Source: Bog-756 sp050011635
Lineage (GTDB): Bacteria > Actinomycetota > Acidimicrobiia > Acidimicrobiales > RAAP-2
Length of the DNA stretch: 64,000 nt
NCBI GenBank assembly: GCA_050011635.1
Contig: JBEKIU010000002.1
Span: forward strand, 6,251 to 70,250
Direction of reading: 5' to 3'
Shown in pieces: positions 42,569 to 51,475 of this stretch. The notes under the pieces are model-generated. The model saw only the letters and a list, made by a program, of their open reading frames with translations. It was not told the DNA's origin and searched no databases. A program made the translations under genes and the position numbers. Position 1 is the first letter of the stretch. Each line of letters opens with the position of its first letter.

Positions 42569-44236
42569 ATGGCCAGCCGGACCGGTCCCGTCGATCATCG
42601 GCTGCTCCACTACGCCCGCGGAACCCGGAGGTTCCTCGTGGTGACCGTCGTCCTCGGCGGCGTCACCGCCGGACTCGTCGTGGCTCAGGCCTGGCTCATC
42701 GCCAGCACGATCTCGGGTGTCGTGGTCCATCACCGGGGACTGTCGACGGTCCGAACCGAGGTGGCCCTGCTCCTGGCGGTGATCCTCGGACGGGCCATGG
42801 TGGGTTGGCTTCAGGAGCGGATGGCCGACCGCGCCTCGGCTTCGGCCAAGTCGAACCTGCGGAGCGCCCTGGTCGAGCAGATGGCCCGGCTGGGTCCCGC
42901 CGGGATCGACAGGGAGCGCTCAGGGAGGCTGGCCGTGTTGGCCACCGGTGGGATCGATGCCCTCGACAGCTACTTCTCCCGCTATCTCCCCCAGCTCTTC
43001 CTGGCCGTGATCGTCCCGGTCGCCGTCATCGTGGTCGTGCTCGGTGCCGACTGGATGTCGGCCGTGATCATCGCCGTCACCGTACCGTTGATCCCTGTCT
43101 TCATGGGATTGGTGGGCGCCTCCACCAGTGCCCGGATGGCGGCCCAGGCGCGGCTCCTCCACCGCCTCGCCGGCCACTTCCTCGACGTGGTGGCCGGCCT
43201 ACCCACGCTCAAGGTCTTCGGCCGGGCCAAGGCGCAGGCCGCCGCGGTCCGTGCCATCACCGACCAGTACCGGAAGGCGACGATGGCGACCCTGAAGGTC
43301 GCCTTCCTGTCGTCGCTCATCCTCGAGCTCCTGGCCACCATCTCGGTGGCGCTGGTGGCCGTCGCTGTCGGGCTCCGGCTTCTGGGCGGCCACCTGAGCC
43401 TGGCCACCGCTCTCTTCGTCCTCATCCTGGCGCCCGAGGCCTATCTTCCACTGCGCCTGCTCGGGACCAACTATCACGCCAGCGCCGAAGGGATGAAGGC
43501 GGCCGACGACGTCTTCGGCGTGCTCGAGACGCCGCTCCCGCCGAGCGGCACCCGTCGGGATGTCCCCGACCCGTCGCGATCCACGCTCAGGGTCGATCGA
43601 CTGGAGGTCTGCTATCCGGGACGGGTGGTCCCCGCCCTCACCGATGCGACCCTCTCCGTGGACCCCGGGGAGGTCGTCGCCCTGGCCGGACCCAGCGGGT
43701 GCGGGAAGTCCACCCTTCTCGCCGTGTTGCTCGGTCTGGCTCCCCCGTGGACCGGGACGGTGACAATCGGAGAGGTGAGCCTGGCCGACCTGGACCCGGA
43801 CTGGTGGAGGGCCCAGGTGGCATGGGTGCCCCAACGGCCCCACCTGTTCTCCCGGTCGATCGTCGCCAATGTACGCCTCGGCCGCCCCGAAGCCACCGAC
43901 CAGGCCGTGCGCTCGGCCATGGGCGATGCCGGCCTCGACCCGGTCGTGGCCCGGCTCCCCGAGCGCGAGCACACCATCCTCGGCCACGACGGGGCCGGGC
44001 TGTCGGCTGGGGAGCGCCAACGGGTGGCTCTGGCGCGGGCCTTCCTCCGGGACTCCCCCCTGCTCCTCCTGGACGAGCCCACGGCCAACCTCGATGGCCG
44101 GACCGAAGAGGACGTGCTCGCCGCGGTGCGACGGCTCATGGTGGGCCGCACGGTGGTCATCGTGGCCCACCGCCCCTCACTGCTGGCGTTGGCCGACCGC
44201 GTGGTCCACCTGGAGCCCGTCGTGGCGGCGTCCTGA
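42569..44236 (+). CDS. cydD: Thiol reductant ABC exporter subunit CydD
   Basis: 555-aa half-ABC exporter required to assemble cytochrome bd; with CydC it exports glutathione/cysteine-type thiols to the periplasmic side. Seen: six TM helices, Walker A LAGPSGCGKST, signature LSAGERQRVALARAF, and Walker B LLLLDEPTANLD. Starts at ATG 42569 (a GTG lies one codon earlier). Its stop overlaps the cydC start (TGATG). The order cydD-cydC-cydA-cydB differs from the common cydABDC order. Confidence 0.9.
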   Translation: MASRTGPVDHRLLHYARGTRRFLVVTVVLGGVTAGLVVAQAWLIASTISGVVVHHRGLSTVRTEVALLLAVILGRAMVGWLQERMADRASASAKSNLRSALVEQMARLGPAGIDRERSGRLAVLATGGIDALDSYFSRYLPQLFLAVIVPVAVIVVVLGADWMSAVIIAVTVPLIPVFMGLVGASTSARMAAQARLLHRLAGHFLDVVAGLPTLKVFGRAKAQAAAVRAITDQYRKATMATLKVAFLSSLILELLATISVALVAVAVGLRLLGGHLSLATALFVLILAPEAYLPLRLLGTNYHASAEGMKAADDVFGVLETPLPPSGTRRDVPDPSRSTLRVDRLEVCYPGRVVPALTDATLSVDPGEVVALAGPSGCGKSTLLAVLLGLAPPWTGTVTIGEVSLADLDPDWWRAQVAWVPQRPHLFSRSIVANVRLGRPEATDQAVRSAMGDAGLDPVVARLPEREHTILGHDGAGLSAGERQRVALARAFLRDSPLLLLDEPTANLDGRTEEDVLAAVRRLMVGRTVVIVAHRPSLLALADRVVHLEPVVAAS

Positions 44237-46110
44237 TGGTCGGTCACGGCCCCCGGAGCGGCGGAACGGGGACGGCGCCGTTGGCCCGTACCCTCGCCAT
44301 CGCCCGACCCGCCGCCGGCCGGGTGCTGGTCACCGCTCTGCTCGGTGCCGGGGCCATCGCTGCCGACATCGGCCTCTTGGGCACCGCGGCCTGGCTGATC
44401 TCGAAGGCCGCCCAACACCCCAACGAGTCACAACTGGCCGTGGCCATCGTCGGCGTGCAGTTCTTCGGGCTCTCCCGCGGCGTTTTCCGGTACCAGGAGC
44501 GGTTGGTCGGGCACGACGCCGCCCTCCGGCTCCTCTCCGACCTCAGGGTGGTGGTCTACGAGCGGCTCGAACGTCTCGCCCCTTCGGGCCTGCCCGCTTT
44601 CCGCCGGGGCGACTTGCTGGCCCGCATCGTCCAGGACATCGACTCGTTGCAAGATCTGGTCGTCCGGGTCATCCCCCCCTTCGGCACCGCCGTGATAGTG
44701 GGAACGCTCACCGTCGCCCTCCTGTGGTGGATGCTCCCGGCCGCGGGTGTCATCCTGGCGGTGGCCCTCCTGCTCGCCGGCATCCTCGTGCCCTGGCTCA
44801 CCGGGCTCCTCGCCCGACGGCGGGAATCGAGGTTCGCGCCGGCCCGTGGTGACCTGGCAGCCTCGGTGGTCGACCTCACCGAGGGCGCACCGGAGCTGGT
44901 CGCCTTCGGTGCCATGGCCGGCCAGCTGGCGGTCATCCGGGACCAGGACGCCGAGCTCACGGCTGTCGCCGCCGCGTCGGCGGGCACCGCCGGGGTGGGC
45001 TTGTCCCTCACCACCCTGCTGGCCGGACTGGCCTGCTGGGGGTGTCTCCTCGCCGGCATCCCGGCGGTGACGGCCGGCCGACTGAGCGGCACCGACCTGG
45101 CCGTGGTGACCCTCATCCCGCTGGCCGCCTTCGAACTGGTGGTCGGCCTGCCCGTCGCCACCCAGGCACTCCAGCGGGTGCGTCAGGCGGCTGCCCGGAT
45201 GTTCGAGGTGACCGACGCGCCCGTTCCCGTGACCGATCCTGAGGTGCCGGCACTGCTCCCCGCCGGCCCCTACGACGTGGAGGCCCGGTCGGTGTGGGCC
45301 GGATACGCGTGCGCCGGGTCTCCGGTGCTCCGGGGGGTGGACGTCGCGCTGCCCGCCGGCCGGCGGGTGGCTGTGGTTGGGCCGAGCGGCGCCGGCAAGT
45401 CGACACTGGCCGCGGTGCTCCTCCGGTTCCTACCCGTTGCCGCCGGTTCGGTCACCCTGAACGGCGCCCCGTTCGATCGCATTGCCGGCGACGAACTCCG
45501 CACGGTGGTGGGCCTGGTGGGCCAGGACGCCTATCTCTTCGACACCACCATCGCCGAGAACCTGCGCATCGGACGCCGCCAGACGACCGATGAGGAGTTG
45601 CGTGACGTGCTGGACCGGGTGGGGCTGGCCGGCTGGTTGGAGGACCTGCCCCGGGGGCTGGGGACCGAAGTCGGCCCACATGGATCCCACCTCTCCGGCG
45701 GCCAGCGCCAGCGGGTGGCCGTGGCCCGCGCCCTGCTCGCCGAGTTCCCGGTGCTCGTGCTCGACGAGCCCGCCGAGCACCTCGACCCAGTGGCTGCCGA
45801 TGCCCTCACGACCGACGTCCTCGGAGTGACGGACGACCGCGCCCTGGTGCTCATCACCCACCGGCTGGCCGGGCTCGAATCCGTCGACGAGATCCTGGTC
45901 GTGGACGAGGGCCGGGTCGTCGAGCGGGGTACCCACGACGTGCTCATCGACCAGGACGGCCGGTACTCCCGCTTGTGGTGGGAGGAGATGCGGACCGAGC
46001 GCCACGCCGCCGAAGGGCCGCCGAGACCACCACTGCTGCACCACCACCCGCCGCACCCCGCGGCCACCGCACCCCACGGCGGCCAGAACCTCAGGAGAGA
46101 CGCCCGATGA
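44236..46110 (+). CDS. cydC: Thiol reductant ABC exporter subunit CydC
   Basis: 624-aa partner of CydD. Seen: TM domain with FRYQERLVGHDAALRLLSDL, Walker A VVGPSGAGKST, signature LSGGQRQRVAVARALL, and Walker B VLVLDEPAEHLD. The ATG at 44236 overlaps the cydD stop and its own stop overlaps cydA (ATGA), so the three are translationally coupled. A His/Pro-rich tail (PPLLHHHPPHPAATAPHGG) at the C-terminus is unusual and may be metal-binding or just an unstructured overlap tail. Confidence 0.9.
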   Translation: MVGHGPRSGGTGTAPLARTLAIARPAAGRVLVTALLGAGAIAADIGLLGTAAWLISKAAQHPNESQLAVAIVGVQFFGLSRGVFRYQERLVGHDAALRLLSDLRVVVYERLERLAPSGLPAFRRGDLLARIVQDIDSLQDLVVRVIPPFGTAVIVGTLTVALLWWMLPAAGVILAVALLLAGILVPWLTGLLARRRESRFAPARGDLAASVVDLTEGAPELVAFGAMAGQLAVIRDQDAELTAVAAASAGTAGVGLSLTTLLAGLACWGCLLAGIPAVTAGRLSGTDLAVVTLIPLAAFELVVGLPVATQALQRVRQAAARMFEVTDAPVPVTDPEVPALLPAGPYDVEARSVWAGYACAGSPVLRGVDVALPAGRRVAVVGPSGAGKSTLAAVLLRFLPVAAGSVTLNGAPFDRIAGDELRTVVGLVGQDAYLFDTTIAENLRIGRRQTTDEELRDVLDRVGLAGWLEDLPRGLGTEVGPHGSHLSGGQRQRVAVARALLAEFPVLVLDEPAEHLDPVAADALTTDVLGVTDDRALVLITHRLAGLESVDEILVVDEGRVVERGTHDVLIDQDGRYSRLWWEEMRTERHAAEGPPRPPLLHHHPPHPAATAPHGGQNLRRDAR

Positions 46111-47558
46111 CCACCGACCTGGCGCGCTGGCAGTTCGCCACAACCAGCATCTACCACTTCCTGTTCGTTCCCGTCACCATCGGGCTGGCCTTCCTGGTGG
46201 CGTTGCTCCAGACCAGCTGGTACAGGAACGACAACCCGGTCTTCAAACGGTTGACCAAGTTCTTTGGCACCCTTCTCCTGATCAACGTGGCCGTCGGCGT
46301 GGTGACCGGGTTGGTGCAGGAGTTCGAGTTCGGCATGAACTGGTCGAACTACTCCCGGTTCGTGGGCAACATCTTCGGGGGCCCGCTAGCCATGGAGGGT
46401 CTGATCGCCTTCTTCCTCGAGTCCACCTTCCTGGGGCTCTGGATCTTCGGATGGGACCGGCTGTCGAAGAAGGTGCATCTGGCCTGTATCTGGCTGGTGG
46501 CCGGGGCGTCCATGGTGTCGGCCCTCTTCATCGTCGCGGCCAACTCGTGGATGCAGCACCCGGTTGGGTATGTGATGAACGCCCAACACCAGCCGCAGCT
46601 CACCGACGTGTGGGCACTGTTCACCAACCCGGTGTTCCTGTGGGCCTATCCCCATGTGGTCCTGGCCTCCCTGGTCACGGGAGCCATCGTCATGCTGGCC
46701 TTCTCCGCCTGGCACCTCCGGCGGGAGAGCGCAGTCGCTGCCTTCCGCCGGACGGCCATCATCTCGCTCGCCGTCCTCACTCCGGCCGTGTTCATCAACA
46801 TGTTCATCGGCAGCGAGCTCGGCGTGGTGGAGGGCAAGTACCAGCCCATGAAGATCGCCGCCGCCGAGGCGCTGTGGACCACCTGCCCGTCCCACTGCCC
46901 GTTCTCGTTGCTCCAGATCGGCGGCGGCAACAACGACGAGACCCCGACGCAGATCTGGGAGATCCCCGACCTGCTCTCCATCCTGGCCACCAACCACCTC
47001 GACGGCGAAGTGCAGGGCATGAACAACCTGCAGGCCCAGTACGTGAAGGAGTACGGACCGGGTAACTACATCCCCAACGTCTTCATCCAGTACTGGGGGA
47101 TGCGGGTGATGGCCTATCTGGCCGCCCTCATCGCCCTGTTCGCCCTGTGGGGGCTGTGGCTGATCCGGCGGAAGACGCTGGACAAGGCCAAGTGGTTCCT
47201 GTTGATCGCCCCCTGGTTCGCCCTCACACCATTTCTCATGAATACCGCCGGATGGCTGCTGACCGAGAGCGGTCGCCAGCCCTGGATCGTCCAGGGCCTC
47301 ATGAAGACTTCACAAGCGGCCTCACCCTCGGTCACCGCCACCGACATCTGGATCAGCCTCACTGTCTTTGTGCTCCTCTACGTGGCGCTGGGTGTGGCCG
47401 ATGCCTACCTCATGATCCACTACGGCCGGAAGGAGCTCGAAGCCGACGACGGTGAGGGGCGCAGCGGTGCCGACGGTGACCAGGGTGACGACCACGCCAG
47501 TCCCGACAGCGGTTCGGCGGACTCCGACGACAGCCGAGCCCCGGCCCTCATCTACTAG
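46107..47558 (+). CDS. cydA: Cytochrome bd ubiquinol/menaquinol oxidase subunit I
   Basis: 483-aa heme-bearing subunit of bd oxidase. Seen: N-terminal IYHFLFVPVTIGL with the heme b595 His ligand near residue 17, ANSWMQHPVGYVMN, and quinol-site ESGRQPWIVQG. The Q-loop is short. A cysteine pair in TTCPSHCPF is noted. It reduces O2 to water with menaquinol at high oxygen affinity. Starts at ATG 46107 inside the cydC stop, with AGGAGA upstream. Confidence 0.95.
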   Translation: MTTDLARWQFATTSIYHFLFVPVTIGLAFLVALLQTSWYRNDNPVFKRLTKFFGTLLLINVAVGVVTGLVQEFEFGMNWSNYSRFVGNIFGGPLAMEGLIAFFLESTFLGLWIFGWDRLSKKVHLACIWLVAGASMVSALFIVAANSWMQHPVGYVMNAQHQPQLTDVWALFTNPVFLWAYPHVVLASLVTGAIVMLAFSAWHLRRESAVAAFRRTAIISLAVLTPAVFINMFIGSELGVVEGKYQPMKIAAAEALWTTCPSHCPFSLLQIGGGNNDETPTQIWEIPDLLSILATNHLDGEVQGMNNLQAQYVKEYGPGNYIPNVFIQYWGMRVMAYLAALIALFALWGLWLIRRKTLDKAKWFLLIAPWFALTPFLMNTAGWLLTESGRQPWIVQGLMKTSQAASPSVTATDIWISLTVFVLLYVALGVADAYLMIHYGRKELEADDGEGRSGADGDQGDDHASPDSGSADSDDSRAPALIY

Positions 47559-47567
47559 GAGACGACA

Positions 47568-48644
47568 ATGGTGCATCTCAACAACATCTGGTACGTGATC
47601 GTCGCCCTCTTCTGGGTGGGGTTCTTCGTCCTCGAAGGATTCGACTTCGGTGTGGGCATGCTGCACTCGTTCGTCGGCCACGACGATGTCGAGCGACGGA
47701 TCGCCGTCAACGCCATCGGCCCGACCTGGGACGGCAACGAGGTGTGGCTGATCGTTGCCGGAGCGGCCATTTTTGCCGCCTTCCCCGGGTGGTACGCCAC
47801 CATGTTCTCCACCTTCTACCTGGCGCTGGTGGTGGTCCTGTTGGCCCTCATCGTGCGGGGTGTGTCCTTCGAGTACCACCGGAAGATCGACAACCCCCGG
47901 TGGCGGTCCACCTGGCGATGGTCACTGACGCTCGGAAGCCTGCTGATCCCGTTGCTGCTGGGCACGGCACTGGGCGATCTCCTCCACGGGCTGCCCATCG
48001 ACTCCGCCCACAACTACACCGGTACCTTCTTCGGATTGCTGGTTCCCTTCGGGCTCTACACGGGTGTCACCCTGACCGTGCTGTCCCTGTTCCTCGGGGC
48101 CGTCTTCTTGACCCTCAAGACCGATGGCGCGCTGCATGACCGGGTGGCCAAGCTGTCCGGCCGCTTCGGTTGGTTGGCCGCCGTCGTCACCTTCGGCTGG
48201 CTGACCTGGATCCATGTGGGCCTGGGCGTGGGCTTCCTTCCCAATCCGTTTCAGGTTCTGGCCCTCGCCGCGGTCGTCGGTGCGGCCATGCTGGCGGAGT
48301 CCTACTCAGAGGGATGGGCGTTCGCCGCCGCCGCAACCGCCATCGGCAGCGTCGTCGGGTCGATCTTCTTCGAGCTCTTCCCCCGGGTGATGGTGTCCTC
48401 GACCAACACGGCCTACAACCTCACCGTCTCGAACTCGGCCAGCCCCTCCTACACCCTCAAGGTGATGACGGTGGTGGCGGTGATCTTCTTCCCCGTAGTC
48501 CTCGTCTACCAGGGATGGAGCCTCTACGTCTTCCGAAAGCGGATCGTCGGTCCGACCGGGGGCGCGGCCACAGTTCCCGTGGGCGACGACGGATCTCCGG
48601 CCGCCGGTCCTCCGCCCGCGGATGTGTCCGGGGCCATCGAGTAA
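47568..48644 (+). CDS. cydB: Cytochrome bd oxidase subunit II
   Basis: 358-aa membrane subunit that pairs with CydA. Seen: WVGFFVLEGFDFGVGMLH and GPTWDGNEVWLIVAGAAIF, signature CydB segments, followed by eight or nine TM helices. Starts 9 bp after cydA with AGGAG. Last gene of the NDH-2/cydDCAB block; the formylglycine enzyme starts 44 bp later. Confidence 0.95.
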   Translation: MVHLNNIWYVIVALFWVGFFVLEGFDFGVGMLHSFVGHDDVERRIAVNAIGPTWDGNEVWLIVAGAAIFAAFPGWYATMFSTFYLALVVVLLALIVRGVSFEYHRKIDNPRWRSTWRWSLTLGSLLIPLLLGTALGDLLHGLPIDSAHNYTGTFFGLLVPFGLYTGVTLTVLSLFLGAVFLTLKTDGALHDRVAKLSGRFGWLAAVVTFGWLTWIHVGLGVGFLPNPFQVLALAAVVGAAMLAESYSEGWAFAAAATAIGSVVGSIFFELFPRVMVSSTNTAYNLTVSNSASPSYTLKVMTVVAVIFFPVVLVYQGWSLYVFRKRIVGPTGGAATVPVGDDGSPAAGPPPADVSGAIE

Positions 48645-48688
48645 TTCGCCCGAGGCCGGGCCGTCCCTCACCCGGTTACGCTGCCGAC

Positions 48689-49633
48689 ATGGGCGAAGAG
48701 TGCTGCGCTCCGAGTCGCGGAGGAACCTCCGCACACGGAGTGCCGACCGGCGATCCGTCCCTGGGGGGTGGAAGGGCTCCCGACACCCTGGTGACGATTC
48801 CAGGTGGCCGGTATCGGATGGGCGACGAGTCCGAAGGGTCCTACCCCGGCGACGGCGAAGGGCCGGTCCACGAGGTGGTCCTGGCTCCGTTCCGGATCGA
48901 TCGATACACCGTCAGTAACCGGCGGTTCGCCGAATTCGTCGGGACCACGGGGTACCAGACGGATGCCGAGAGGTTCGGATGGTCCTTCGTCTTCGGCGGC
49001 CTGCTCCCCGACGACTTCCCGCTCACCAGAGGAGTTGAGAGCGCCCCGTGGTGGCGTCAGGTCATGGGTGCGGATTGGCGTCACCCCGAGGGGCCGCACT
49101 CGGGTGTCGAGGCGAGGTCGACCCATCCGGTGGTCCATGTGTCGTGGAACGACGCCTGCGCCTACTGCTCCTGGTCGGGAACCCGGCTGCCCACGGAAGC
49201 GGAATGGGAGCACGCGGCCCGGGGTGGGCTCGAGGGGCGCCCGTTCCCGTGGGGTGACCAACTCGAACCGAGGGGAGAACACAGGATGAACGTGTTCCAG
49301 GGGGAGTTCCCGGCGGGCAACACCGGGGCCGATGGGTACCTCGGGACGGCACCGGTCGATGCCTTCGAGCCCAATGGCTACGGGCTCCACAACGCGTGCG
49401 GCAACGTGTGGGAGTGGTGTGCGGACTGGTTGGACGTCGGTTACTACCGGACGTCCCCCATCCAAGCGCCGAGTGGACCGCCATCCGGTTCGCTGCGGGT
49501 CCAGCGCGGTGGTTCGTATCTGTGCCATTCGTCCTACTGCCGCCGCTATCGCGTCTCGGCCCGGTTCGGAAGCGAGCCGGACAGCTCGACCGGCAACCTC
49601 GGATTCAGGGTGGCCGCCGACCTCCCGCGATAG
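48689..49633 (+). CDS. Formylglycine-generating enzyme (SUMF1 family)
   Basis: 314-aa aerobic copper-type formylglycine-generating enzyme that oxidises the CxPxR Cys of sulfatases. Seen: VTIPGGRYRMGDESEGSYPG, VVHVSWNDACAYCSWSGTRL, GLHNACGNVWEWCADW, and GGSYLCHSSYCRRYRV with the copper-binding Cys pair at 279 and 284. Starts at ATG 48689. The N-terminus contains CCAPSR (5-10), identical in CAPSR to its presumed sulfatase substrate. Likely partner is the arylsulfatase at 35613. Confidence 0.92.
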   Translation: MGEECCAPSRGGTSAHGVPTGDPSLGGGRAPDTLVTIPGGRYRMGDESEGSYPGDGEGPVHEVVLAPFRIDRYTVSNRRFAEFVGTTGYQTDAERFGWSFVFGGLLPDDFPLTRGVESAPWWRQVMGADWRHPEGPHSGVEARSTHPVVHVSWNDACAYCSWSGTRLPTEAEWEHAARGGLEGRPFPWGDQLEPRGEHRMNVFQGEFPAGNTGADGYLGTAPVDAFEPNGYGLHNACGNVWEWCADWLDVGYYRTSPIQAPSGPPSGSLRVQRGGSYLCHSSYCRRYRVSARFGSEPDSSTGNLGFRVAADLPR

Positions 49634-49660
49634 TGCACCCGGCCCTGTCACACGGTGAAA

Positions 49661-49677
49661 TCCCCCGAAGAGGGTGA
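49661..49677. promoter_or_regulatory. Regulon palindrome, site 6 (weak arm)
   Basis: TCCCCC-GAAGA-GGGTGA (11 of 12 positions); on the minus strand TCACCC-TCTTC-GGGGGA. Ends 34 bp before the DUF2252 start at 49712, in the gap after the formylglycine enzyme. Confidence 0.5.
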
Positions 49678-49711
49678 TGGCGGTGGACCCGAGCAGCGCG
49701 AGGGTGGTTAC

Positions 49712-51190
49712 ATGGCCAGCGGAACAGCATCCAAGGGCGCATCTTCACGGGCACCGGAGGCCCCCATCGAGCACCTGTCCACCGATGAGCGGGTAGCCCG
49801 GGGCAAGGCCGCACGGACCCGTGTCCCGCGGTCCGACCATGAGGTGTGGGCGGCGTCCCCGACAAGGGCGGATCCGGTGGCCCTCCTCGAACGTCAGGCG
49901 GAATCACGGGTTCCGGAGCTGGTGCCCATCCGGTACGGACGGATGCTCGTCTCGGCCTTCACGTTCTACCGGGGAGCGGCGCTGATCATGGCCTCCGATC
50001 TGGCCACGACCCCTCGATCCGGCCTCGATGTCCAGGCCTGCGGGGACGCCCACCTGAGCAACTTCGGCGTCTTCGCCTCGGCCGAGCGGAGCCTGGTGTT
50101 CGATGTCAATGACTTCGACGAGACACTGCCCGGTCCTTGGGAATGGGATGTGAAGAGACTGGCCGCAAGTCTGGTCATCGCCGGGCGTGATCGTGGGTTC
50201 TCTGACCAGGAGCGAGCCGCGGTGGTGCTGGACGCCGTCGCCGGCTACCGCACCGAGATGGCGAAGTTGGCCGGCATGAGAGACCTTGATGTGTGGTACG
50301 CACGCATGGACATCGAGCGAGTGCTGGCGGACTTGGGGGACGAGCTCGGGCTGACCGGAAAGAAGCGCGGGGCCAAACCTCTGTCCAAGGCCAAGGTCCA
50401 AGCCGACAAGACATTGGCCAAGGCGCGGACCCGTGACAGCATGCAGGCCCTGGCCAAGCTCACCGAAGTGGTCGACGGGGAGACCCGTTTCGTGAGTGAT
50501 CCTCCGTTGCTGGTCCCCATCGAGGAGCTCGTCTCCAAGACCGAGGGCGCACTCCTGACCGAGCGCATGCACGGGCTGCTGGGTCGCTACCGGCATACCC
50601 TCCAGAGCGACCGGAGGCATCTCCTGAACCAGTTCCGATTCGTCAGCATCGCCCGCAAGGTGGTCGGGGTCGGCAGCGTCGGTACCCGGGCCTGGGTCAT
50701 CCTGATGGTGGGCAGCGACGGACAGGACCCACTGCTCCTGCAGGCCAAGGAGGCTCAGACGTCGGTTCTGGCCGAGTTCGTCGGCGAGTCCCGCTACACA
50801 AACCAGGGTGAGCGGGTTGTCGCCGGTCAGCACCTGATGCAGGCGTCGAGCGACATCTTCCTCGGGTGGGACCAGGTCGAGGGAATCGACGGTGTGCAAC
50901 GGGACTTCTACGTACGCCAGCTACGGGATTGGAAGGGATCGGCCGACACCGACCAGATGGCCCCCGCGGCCATGGCCGTCTACGGCCGGCTGTGCGGGTG
51001 GACACTGGCGCGCGCCCACGCCCGATCTGGCGACCGCATCGCCATCGCCGCCTACCTGGGGTCCGGAAAGTCCTTCGACAACGCCATCGCCTCGTTCTCC
51101 GAGTCCTATGCCGACCAGAACCAGCGCGACTACGAGGCGCTCCGGGCGGCGGCGACCGATGGGCGCATCGTCGTCCAGTCAGGATTGTGA
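49712..51190 (+). CDS. DUF2252 family protein
   Basis: 492-aa protein of the DUF2252 family, a kinase-like fold of unknown activity. Seen: VPIRYGRMLVSAFTFYRGAA, LDVQACGDAHLSNFGVFASA, VFDVNDFDETLPGPWEWDVK, and ILMVGSDGQDPLLLQAKEAQ. The ATG at 49712 follows GAGGG; an earlier start at 49655 would place palindrome site 6 inside the coding region. Often found with stress genes in actinobacteria; substrate unknown. Confidence 0.88.
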   Translation: MASGTASKGASSRAPEAPIEHLSTDERVARGKAARTRVPRSDHEVWAASPTRADPVALLERQAESRVPELVPIRYGRMLVSAFTFYRGAALIMASDLATTPRSGLDVQACGDAHLSNFGVFASAERSLVFDVNDFDETLPGPWEWDVKRLAASLVIAGRDRGFSDQERAAVVLDAVAGYRTEMAKLAGMRDLDVWYARMDIERVLADLGDELGLTGKKRGAKPLSKAKVQADKTLAKARTRDSMQALAKLTEVVDGETRFVSDPPLLVPIEELVSKTEGALLTERMHGLLGRYRHTLQSDRRHLLNQFRFVSIARKVVGVGSVGTRAWVILMVGSDGQDPLLLQAKEAQTSVLAEFVGESRYTNQGERVVAGQHLMQASSDIFLGWDQVEGIDGVQRDFYVRQLRDWKGSADTDQMAPAAMAVYGRLCGWTLARAHARSGDRIAIAAYLGSGKSFDNAIASFSESYADQNQRDYEALRAAATDGRIVVQSGL

Positions 51191-51208
51191 CGAACGGGCG
51201 GATCGGGT

Positions 51209-51224
51209 GCCGGGCCCTCCCGGC
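51209..51224. terminator. Hairpin between convergent DUF2252 and the small gene
   Basis: Stem GCCGGG/CCCGGC with a CCCT loop, 18 bp after the DUF2252 stop and 30 bp beyond the stop of the minus-strand small gene. No T-tract; could serve both directions. Confidence 0.45.
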
Positions 51225-51253
51225 TCAAGGGCGCACCCTGGGGTGAGCGGGAG

Positions 51254-51475
51254 TCACTCGGAGTCCACCTCGGCGACCGGGTTGACCGACACCAGCTCGA
51301 TGTTGAGATCGCTCAGGGTGTGGAAAAGGCCATGTATCTTCGCCTGATCGGGGACGGGTCCGACCAGATGAGTCAGACCATCGGTGCAATGGCTGACACC
51401 GAACCCATCGAGCGCTGTCACGAGATCAGGGCTCAGCCTCCCCCGGACGACGATCTCGAACCTTTCTACTGGCAC
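51254..51475 (-). CDS. Small conserved protein, paralogue of 35355-35597
   Basis: 73-aa protein matching the gene beside the sulfatase: FEIVVRGRLSP, FGVSHCTDGLTHLVGPVPDQ and DLNIELVSVNPV. GTG start at 51475 with AAGGAAG 5 nt upstream. The two copies flank the LuxR-linked region on both sides. No recognised domain; perhaps a small ligand- or protein-binding module tied to the LuxR system. Confidence 0.65.
   Translation of the reverse strand: MPVERFEIVVRGRLSPDLVTALDGFGVSHCTDGLTHLVGPVPDQAKIHGLFHTLSDLNIELVSVNPVAEVDSE

Noticed and set aside
51231..51246. CACCC-TG-GGGTG, like the regulon palindrome
   Set aside because: Spacing is 2 rather than 5 and it lies between convergent gene ends, so it is not a promoter site.
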